A DNA stretch of 64,000 nucleotides from positions 62,001 through 126,000 of the forward strand of contig NZ_MRCM01000019.1 in NCBI RefSeq assembly GCF_002303885.1. Reading direction: 5' to 3'. Shown piece by piece: positions 1-8,800 of the stretch. Position 1 is the stretch's first letter, and every line of letters starts with the position of its first letter. The translations under genes were made by a program, and so were the position numbers. The notes beneath the pieces were generated by a model. The model was given only the letters and a program-made list of their open reading frames with translations, had not been told where the DNA came from and did no database searches. The DNA comes from Flavobacterium sp. ACN2. Lineage in GTDB: Bacteria > Bacteroidota > Bacteroidia > Flavobacteriales > Flavobacteriaceae.

Positions 1-2
1 AA

Positions 3-3000
3 TTTGATATTACTTTCAAACAAAATAAAGTTACGAACTCTAACATTAAAGGTGCTTTAGAGATTCCGAAACTTGCAGAAAAAAATGGAGATCCATTAAA
101 AGTTAACCTTGAAGGCCACTTAAATGATGACGGAGATTTTAACCTTACTGCTTCATTCCCAAAAGATAATAAACCACAGGCAAATCTTTTTGACCTTGTA
201 AATATTGATTTCCACAGTTTCGAACTTGGCAAACAAGATGAAGATTACTATTTAGGAACGTCTTGTTATGTTTCTTTTCCTGAAGAAACTTTAATGGGAA
301 GTTTATTAAAAGGAAAAGGATTTGAAGTTGAAAAACTGCGTGTGTACAGCGACGGAAATATCGAAGTTGAGGGAGGATCTATTCCTATTCCAATCAGTCT
401 TTCTGTCAATTTAGGTCCAGTTCAAATGGCGGTTACGAACATCAACTTTGGTTCTACCCAAATTAACGGACGTAAATATAATTTCTGGGGATTTGATGGC
501 GCAATCAGTATTAATCCGCTTGGAGTTGATGCTCGCGGTGAAGGGGTTAAATTTTATTACTCTACTGATCAGAACTCCGAAAACGGTCTTAAAAAAGATT
601 CCTTTTTAAGAATCCAAACTATCGAAGTCGATTTAATCATTCCAGGAACTGCTACGGAGTCTTCAGCTATGGCAATTATTCACGGTATGATTTCGCTTCC
701 TGAACCAGGAAAATCTAAGGAATTTATTGGTGAAGTTGGCTTAAAACTGCCAAAAGCAAAAATTTCAGGAAGTGTCGGCATGCGTTTTATGCCTAAATAT
801 CCTGCCTTCTTAATTGATGCCAGTATCGAACTGCCCGTTCCTATTCCGCTTGGATTCTTGGCTATTAATGCCTTTAGAGGTTTATTAGGATTTAGATATG
901 TCGCTACGAAAGAAGCTGTAGGATTAACAAAAGACGATACTTGGTATGAATATTACAAACATCCAAAACCGGGTATCAATATTAAAAAATTCAGCGGCCC
1001 TCCAGACTCTATGCAGTACAATTCTCCATTTTCTATTGGAGCTGGAGCCACTTTTGGAACAGTTGCAGATGGTGGGCATGTATTGTCGTTGAGAGCCATG
1101 CTTTTATTGTCTCTGCCTACTCTATTTTATATTGAGGCAGGACTTAATGTTATTTCTTCAAGATTAGGTCTAATTGAAGATGATCCTAGCAATCCACCAT
1201 TCTTTGCTATGGTTGCCTTTGGAGATGATTCCTTAGAATTAGCAGCTGGAGCAGATTTCAGCATTCCTAAAGATGGTGGTCAGATATTTAGACTCACTGC
1301 ATTATTAGAAGCTGGTTTTTTCTTTAAAAATCAAAAGCCTTGGTATGTTAATTTCGGAACAAAAGAGAGACCAATCGAAGCTGAAGTTTTAACCTTATTT
1401 AAAGCAAAAGCTTTTATCATGATTTCTGCTCAAGGTATCGAAGCCGGAGCAAGATTAGATTTCAAATTACAGCAGAGTTTTGGCCCTGCCAAAGTCAAAT
1501 TATGGGCTTATCTGGAAATGGGTGGAAAAATCTCATTCAAACGTCCTCAAATGGGTGGTTACATTAGCGCTGGCGGAGGAATTCAGATTAAACTTTGGAT
1601 TATTAATGTTGAAATTGCTTTAGATACCATATTCTCTGTCGAATCATTTAAGCCTTTCTTGATTTATGCCAAATTAGAATTGAGCGTTCGAGTAAGAATT
1701 GCCATGATTAAAGTACGTAAAAACTTTACCGTTGAACTGCAATGGGATCTCAACCGAATTATTGATCGTACGCCATACAGCCCACTTCCAAAAGGAACAG
1801 TCGCAGATGGCGAAGATGATAGAACTTTAGAAAATGTCAAAGGAGTCCATATGTTGACTAATCAAGCTTTTTCTTTGGATTATTTCAAATCTGTTGGTGA
1901 AAAAAATTATGAAAGCAAAAAACTTTATCCAGATGGAACGCCAAGACCTGAGTTTATTACGTCAGTAATTCCTTTAGATACTTATATCGATATTAAAACG
2001 GCAAAAGGATTAGTACCAAGTACTGAATTAGCCAAAAAAGTTGGCGGATATACAGGTGAAGCCAAAAACTATACTGATTTGATGCCTCCTGAAGCGACAT
2101 CTAAAGCCGGAAGGCCAATACGTCAAGTTAAACATGAATACGGAATCAAATCGATCAATTTAAAATCTTGGAATGGCTCTGCTTGGGTAGATTATAATCC
2201 TTTTGAAGCGGTTGTAGAAAATAAGGAAGGTCCTCGTAATCAAGTTAAAAATTTACCTTGGGCACATTGGCAAAAAGCTATTGACCAATATGATTCTATT
2301 CGAGTATTAGCAACAAATCCGTTCTCGTTTTTAAGTGCGGCAGAACCTGGTTGGCATGTTCCTGAACAGTTAGGAATTACGTCTACAAAATTGTTTTGTG
2401 CTGCAACCGAAATCGAAAAACAGCATATGGATTTCCTTAACAAACAAATTGGAAAGCGTTACTATGTGCCAATGCAGTACGAAGCTGACAAAATCAATGG
2501 TTTGTTTTTCAAACTTATTGGCGAACTTCCTGTTATTGAAGATAAATACACGCTTGAAGGTGGAGATTTTATGAGTATTACAACTGATGAAAATCCTTTT
2601 GGCTATAATCGATCATTGTCTTTTAGAAATGAAAACGAATTAGAAATTATTTTCCCTGAATCTGGAATTGATCCAGAATTAAGGCTTACAACTCAGGCAA
2701 AAGAAGTAAAAATCACAGCTTATACTGCTACGTTTAACGATGGTGATAAATTAGTATCCTACATACCTGTTGGCTTTAGTAAAACTAAGACAGGCGTCTT
2801 TTCGGCAGAACAAACTTACTTGAAAGCTGAATTTTCGAATGCAATAACCTTATACACTGAAGAAGTTGATGGCCAAAAGAAAAAGATAGATAAAATTGTA
2901 ATTAGTCCAGTTTCTGCAAAAGCAAAACGTATTAGAGAAATTAGAAATGAGATTGCTGCATTATTTAATGATACTTATGATGAGCGAACAGGAGAAACTG

Positions 3001-5855
3001 AAATTACACTAACAGATCCTGTAAAAATTACCAAATACAATTCGTTAATGACTGAATTGTCAAATCTGAAATTGGATGCTGGTAATGAAAATCCTAATGC
3101 TGAAAGCAATCCAAATACCCTGACTTTTACTCATTATTATGGTTATAATGGAAGAGATTTATACGATTTTGATCAGGTAATTAAATTCAATGATTCGTAT
3201 GTGATTACATTCCATCCAAAAGAGGATGCTAAAACTACTATTCTATTACATGTCAATTCTGATGGTGCTATTATTAGAGAACGTTTAATTAATGGAGTTG
3301 TAACTTCTCTGCAGATTATAAATGGTAATCTAATTGTAACTCAAGCTTTAAATGCAGAACAATGCAAAGGAATTGGAGAAGCAACAATCCATCTTGACTT
3401 TATTGTGGGATGTCAATCTCGTAATGCTGCAACTGCAATAATTCAATTTGATAATGAATTAAATACAATTTCGGGAACGCAATATCCTAACACATACTCT
3501 TTAGGTTTTAATAAAGTACTGTCTTTACCAAACAATGATTTTATATGGATAAATACGGTATCAAATGAAACTCAAATTAGTTGGATTAAAGGAAGTGATT
3601 ACAGTATTATTCACCGTTGTAGAATCAACGAAACTGTCGTTAAAGCACTTCATCATAATGATACCGATTTTAGTTTAGTGACCAATAATAAACAAATTAT
3701 TCGTTTTAGAATGGATAATATTTCTAGAAAAGTTACTTTAATTATCATACGATCAATTTCAAATCCTGAAGTCATTGACATTATTGATGCGATTACTGCG
3801 GGCAACAAAACCTGGCTTTCTGTTAAACTTTCAAATAACAAGTTTGGTTTAGTTCAAATTAATAGTAACAGTGTCAATTTATTGAAAAACGATACTATTT
3901 TTAATTCAGCGGTTTATTTGTCCAATAATGCTTTAACTGACAATTCGATTATAGCTTATAATGAACATTATTTATTTGTAGTTAATGAATCTTTAGAACT
4001 TACAAGATTAATTAAGAGAGAAAATAATACTCAAGACGCCAAAGTTATTCATCTTCAAAATGAACCTTCGACTAATGAAATTTTAATGCTTTCTTCTAAA
4101 CCTAAAGAAAAAGGAATTTATTTCTCATTATTCAATGATCAATTTGACAACTGTTCTTTACATCCTGCTCAACAAGATACGCTTAGTATATCGACATCCA
4201 GATTAGGTGATGGTGGTACAAATTTCGTTTCACTGAATTCTATCACTGGATTAGATTTTAGCAGAAGCCTTAAAAACTCAAACATAATTACAACTGACGC
4301 TGTTATTTGTTCAAGTTTAGAAAATGCTGAAGATCCGGAACTTGATTACACTACTTACATTCAAAGTGTAGATTGGTTTAGCAAAGAAGATTATTATCAT
4401 AATAAGACTATTTTGGATATTCCTGCCGTAGCTGAGCAATTACAAGCGATGAAAAATGCTGTCGAAACAACAGTACAGCCAATCTGGAGACCAAATACAA
4501 CCTATTGTTTAGATTTTACCTTAACAGATACAGTTGATGATAATAAAAAGAATCCAACAGAATTTAAATATTATTATGGATTTAAAACTCTTGGGCCAAT
4601 TGGGCACTTCCCGGTTAAGGATCCTGAAGCAATTGATCCTCAAAATCCGCCGGCGAAAAATGAATTGACAGCATTGTCTAAATCTCCGCTGACATCATTA
4701 AGAAGCTATCTGGATTATAATCGTTCTTATCCAAATGCAGATGGAAGTTTATTACAGTCTAAACCTTCATTCTACGGCAACGAACAGTGTGACATTTCTT
4801 TGTTCTTTACAAGTACGTACACTTCTCACATGTTTAAAAATTGGGCAGAATACGAAACTGAAAGACCTGAGATTGCAGGAAAACTTAATCTTTTCATCAA
4901 AGATCCGATGACTGATCTGCTTATTGAATATCCAATAAAAGCATTAGAAGAAGGACAAGAAAAAATCGCTTATCCACAATCGATAGAAAAAGATAATAAC
5001 GAAGAATGGACTGATGATAATGATCCTAGAATTCCATTGGGTGTTAGACTATTAAACAATTTTATTAAAGATCCTTCTAAGACGCGATGTACCCTTGAGT
5101 TAGGAGATCCTTTAAAACCAAAATCATTAAAATACAAAACAACTTTAACCAATTTAAAACCTTCTAAACTGTATACTGTTTTGGTCAATAACTTTTTTGA
5201 TGGTGCGCAAATAGGAATTTCAAGCGAAAGCAAAAACATCCTGGTTCATCAATTTGGATTCCAGACTTCGCGTTATGAAAATTTTAAAGAACAGGTTCAG
5301 AGTTATTTTGTTGATAAAGAAAAAACTAAAGAAGCTTTATATGATGTGAATGTTAATCTGGATCAGGAACGTATTGATGCTCTTCACTACTTAATCGCTC
5401 CTAAAACTGATACTGCCACAAATGCATTGAGCGATTCAATGGCAACAAAATATCAGCATTTATTTGATCGTGCAACTGAAGGAATTCTAAAACTTTCTCC
5501 TCTTGATCCTGCACAAGGTACTGAGATGAATAGAATTATTGATACAAATACTGGAGCAACGATAGCACTTTTAGTTCGAAATCCAGAGCCATTTAATATT
5601 CCGAAAATGCCTTTAGAAGAAATTCAGGATACTATTTCTGTTTTAGATGAACTAGAAAATCCAATATCTGGATACAGTGTGTTGCATTCAAAAGACTACT
5701 CGCAAGCTTTGATTATGCATAACAGCAAAACCATTTCTGGAATAGAAAACTTGAAAATCAAGTTTAAATACAAAATGTGGAATAACGAAAGAAGAAGTCC
5801 TTTAACCAATACTCTTGATACGCAGATACTGCCATTATACAATACAAATCTTTAA
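3..5855 (+). CDS. Giant beta-rich protein of tail-fibre-like locus, 5' end outside window
   Basis: The frame is open from base 3 to the stop at 5855 (1950 codons), so the gene starts left of the window; the first in-frame ATG (294) is probably internal. I do not recognise a named family with certainty. The first ~480 residues after that ATG alternate glycine-rich and hydrophobic strands and resemble the large DUF6603-type beta proteins. A stretch about 1000-1350 residues after it has repeated short strand-turn units that look like a beta-propeller, and the C-terminal part looks like stacked Ig/FnIII-like strands. No membrane segment, lipobox or type IX sorting domain is visible. Only 15 nt separate it from the next giant gene, so the two are probably co-transcribed. 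A structural component of a large extracellular or phage-tail-like particle is inferred from context, not shown. Confidence 0.75.
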   Translation, partial: FDITFKQNKVTNSNIKGALEIPKLAEKNGDPLKVNLEGHLNDDGDFNLTASFPKDNKPQANLFDLVNIDFHSFELGKQDEDYYLGTSCYVSFPEETLMGSLLKGKGFEVEKLRVYSDGNIEVEGGSIPIPISLSVNLGPVQMAVTNINFGSTQINGRKYNFWGFDGAISINPLGVDARGEGVKFYYSTDQNSENGLKKDSFLRIQTIEVDLIIPGTATESSAMAIIHGMISLPEPGKSKEFIGEVGLKLPKAKISGSVGMRFMPKYPAFLIDASIELPVPIPLGFLAINAFRGLLGFRYVATKEAVGLTKDDTWYEYYKHPKPGINIKKFSGPPDSMQYNSPFSIGAGATFGTVADGGHVLSLRAMLLLSLPTLFYIEAGLNVISSRLGLIEDDPSNPPFFAMVAFGDDSLELAAGADFSIPKDGGQIFRLTALLEAGFFFKNQKPWYVNFGTKERPIEAEVLTLFKAKAFIMISAQGIEAGARLDFKLQQSFGPAKVKLWAYLEMGGKISFKRPQMGGYISAGGGIQIKLWIINVEIALDTIFSVESFKPFLIYAKLELSVRVRIAMIKVRKNFTVELQWDLNRIIDRTPYSPLPKGTVADGEDDRTLENVKGVHMLTNQAFSLDYFKSVGEKNYESKKLYPDGTPRPEFITSVIPLDTYIDIKTAKGLVPSTELAKKVGGYTGEAKNYTDLMPPEATSKAGRPIRQVKHEYGIKSINLKSWNGSAWVDYNPFEAVVENKEGPRNQVKNLPWAHWQKAIDQYDSIRVLATNPFSFLSAAEPGWHVPEQLGITSTKLFCAATEIEKQHMDFLNKQIGKRYYVPMQYEADKINGLFFKLIGELPVIEDKYTLEGGDFMSITTDENPFGYNRSLSFRNENELEIIFPESGIDPELRLTTQAKEVKITAYTATFNDGDKLVSYIPVGFSKTKTGVFSAEQTYLKAEFSNAITLYTEEVDGQKKKIDKIVISPVSAKAKRIREIRNEIAALFNDTYDERTGETEITLTDPVKITKYNSLMTELSNLKLDAGNENPNAESNPNTLTFTHYYGYNGRDLYDFDQVIKFNDSYVITFHPKEDAKTTILLHVNSDGAIIRERLINGVVTSLQIINGNLIVTQALNAEQCKGIGEATIHLDFIVGCQSRNAATAIIQFDNELNTISGTQYPNTYSLGFNKVLSLPNNDFIWINTVSNETQISWIKGSDYSIIHRCRINETVVKALHHNDTDFSLVTNNKQIIRFRMDNISRKVTLIIIRSISNPEVIDIIDAITAGNKTWLSVKLSNNKFGLVQINSNSVNLLKNDTIFNSAVYLSNNALTDNSIIAYNEHYLFVVNESLELTRLIKRENNTQDAKVIHLQNEPSTNEILMLSSKPKEKGIYFSLFNDQFDNCSLHPAQQDTLSISTSRLGDGGTNFVSLNSITGLDFSRSLKNSNIITTDAVICSSLENAEDPELDYTTYIQSVDWFSKEDYYHNKTILDIPAVAEQLQAMKNAVETTVQPIWRPNTTYCLDFTLTDTVDDNKKNPTEFKYYYGFKTLGPIGHFPVKDPEAIDPQNPPAKNELTALSKSPLTSLRSYLDYNRSYPNADGSLLQSKPSFYGNEQCDISLFFTSTYTSHMFKNWAEYETERPEIAGKLNLFIKDPMTDLLIEYPIKALEEGQEKIAYPQSIEKDNNEEWTDDNDPRIPLGVRLLNNFIKDPSKTRCTLELGDPLKPKSLKYKTTLTNLKPSKLYTVLVNNFFDGAQIGISSESKNILVHQFGFQTSRYENFKEQVQSYFVDKEKTKEALYDVNVNLDQERIDALHYLIAPKTDTATNALSDSMATKYQHLFDRATEGILKLSPLDPAQGTEMNRIIDTNTGATIALLVRNPEPFNIPKMPLEEIQDTISVLDELENPISGYSVLHSKDYSQALIMHNSKTISGIENLKIKFKYKMWNNERRSPLTNTLDTQILPLYNTNL

Positions 5856-5870
5856 AAAAATAAGAAAAAA

Positions 5871-8800
5871 ATGAGTTCTATAAATCTTCAGGAAAACCAG
5901 CTCTCGGGCTGTGCAACTTATGTAGCAATTGTAGTCGACGAATCTGGTTCGATCAATGGAAGCGAAGCACAGCAAATCCGTGACGGGCTAACTTCATTTA
6001 TCAATTCTCAGGCACAAAGTAATATTACACTTTCGTTAATCGGAATGTCTAACAGCGATACCGCTGTTAGACTCGATAACGTTATCCAGAAAAAAATCGC
6101 GAGTAATCGTCAGGATTTTATTAATTGGATTGATTTATATGGTCTTGGAAATGAAAGCATACAATCAGATTATTGGGCTTCTGGTTTAAATGTTGCCAAA
6201 AATTTATCTGTCACACCAGATATCGTTTTTGTAGTTACAGATGGTCTGCAAGTCAATAATTCTGAGTTTTTAAAAAATCTGTTTACTGAGCTCAATCTTA
6301 ACTCGAAAGTTTTTGTGTACGGAGTAACAAGCTCGTTTGATACTATTGAAGAACTAACTACACCACTGACAAACTTTTTAGGAAGAACACCAATTTTAAA
6401 AAATGATCAAACATCTGCTTTAAATTCAGATTATATCAGAGTTTCAGATTTCAGTACTTTAGGATATGAATTAAATAGGCTTGCTACAAACTTATCTGAT
6501 TTACAAATTGGCTGTTTTCCTAGCGTAAGCATTATTGATGACAATTTGGTTTATCCTTCATTAAAGAAAGGCGTTAGAATTAGTAAACCATGTGGAACTT
6601 TGGTTCTAAAAAACAAAAGCCGAGTTCCGCTGACTTTAAGTGGTGGAACAAAAATTCATAGAGAAAAAAATCTAAACGGGCTTATCTTTAAGCTTAGCAA
6701 TTCGGTAACTATTCCAGGAAAATCTGAAGTCGAAGTTCCAATTCGAATTGAAGGGAAAGCCCTAGCGCTTGGCCATTTTTCAGCTCTAGTAGATGTAAAC
6801 AGTGTTTTTAATCCTTTAGGAATTAAGATTGATTTTAATGTCGGTAGAGAATCAGCAATCATTGATATTTCCTCAGAAAAAACAAATCTGCAGTCAGCCT
6901 ATTTACAAATCGCCGCAGCAGGTTCAAGAGGAATTGACAGTACAAAAGGAATTCATCTTCGATGGATGTTGAATGGCAAGTTAGGTGATAATCACCTTCC
7001 AAAAGGCAAATTGTATGATGGACAAAACTCTAATTCAAGCTTTAATAAACCTGATGACTTTGTAAAAGTCTACAGAGCACCTTATACAAAAATTAGTCAA
7101 ACTTTAGATTTAACCCAAAATCCAAATGTTGTTGATAATAGAAAAGCACTTTGGATTTATAAAACAGCAAATCCACAAAGATCTGTTTATATTAATTTTA
7201 AAGATGATAAAAAATATAAATTAATTAAACTGGGCATCGATCCATTAACTAATCCTATTGCTTTTATGCAAGCTTATGGAAATAGTTTGATTGAGATTGA
7301 AACCAAAACAGATTTATTTTTTGCGGCCGAATTAGATTTTTCATCTCCAAATGCTTCAAAAAGTGTAAAACTAGAAACTTTATCTGTTGCCGAAAACAAA
7401 ATCACTGCTTCTAAAAATGTTAGCAGCCGTAAAACCTATACTTCAGAGCAATTAAACAATAAGATTCGTGTAGTTGCTGAAAATGGAAGAAGTATTCGAT
7501 TTAAAGCTAATTATTGCCTTTTAAATGCTATTCAATTTGAGTTTTATTCAGATTTCATTACTAATGCCAATGTTAACGGAGACTGGATTTTAAAAGGAAA
7601 ATATGGTCTTGACACAGATGATTTTAAAGTTTTTGAACAGCTTGAACCAAAATTAAACGCTGTTCATGGAAAATGGTTGAAATTTAATGATGGTGAATAT
7701 GTAAACATTAAAAACTATAAAGCAAAATGGAACAGACCTACTGTTGCAAATGATATTACTGATGAAAACATCAAAGATATTGTACTGGAATATATTGATT
7801 TAAGTAAATCAGGTAATTCTAGAGCAGAAAAAAATATCCCTTTTGGTGATCGTATCCCTATCAATGACCCAAAAGATGGAGAAGTTCAGGAATATGCTGA
7901 GAATTTAACCGAAATATCGTATCTAGATCTTTTGAATATTGCAGCAAACGATTATCACGTTGCACGTATGTTAGGTTTGGGGTGTTTAGATCTTGATGAA
8001 GAAGTTTATAATGGCGAGTACATTTACTTAACAGAATACACCACTTTTGGAAGTTTAGAAGATGGCATAGAAGGAAAAGAAATACAACATCTTTCAATGA
8101 GTATTCCAACTTCTGTCCATACAGAACGTATGCCTCTTCCTGTGCAGTTAAGCAAAATTGTTCCAGGATTAAATGTTGATTCTGATGAAAATCCAAATAA
8201 CAGAATTACAACTCCTGAAGGCTACAGTTTTGACGGAAAAAAAAGGTATGTGAGTTTATTTATGGATGATGTAATGGATTATGAGGCAGTAAATCCTAAT
8301 TCAAAAAACGACTTTTTCAAATCCTCATTAGAATATGATGGAAGTACTTTTACTTTCCCAGTCTATTTAGGAATCGACCATAAAATTGCTTCGGAATCGA
8401 TATGGAAAAGTCCAGAATTATCACATGATGTTGAATACAAAAGTATCGATCAGAATCTAAAGGAATCAAAATATGAAACCGTTCCAATTAACATTCCTGA
8501 ACCTGGAAAATCTGTCCTAAATGCTATTCAGGAACAAACTGGAGAAAACACGTATATCTATCAAGGATACGGAATTAATATTTTCTCGAGAGCTGCGTCT
8601 GGCCGTCAAATCAGCATTAAATCTGACATCAAACCTGCCAATAATCTAATGCCTCCGAGCAATATGAATGCTCTTTTGGTTACAGAAGAAAACCCTTTAT
8701 TATTTACTTCTCAATCAGAACAACAACTATTAGGCAAAATTACTGGAGCTGATAAAACATTAATCAGAATCATGTTTGATTATTATTCTGCTCAGGAATT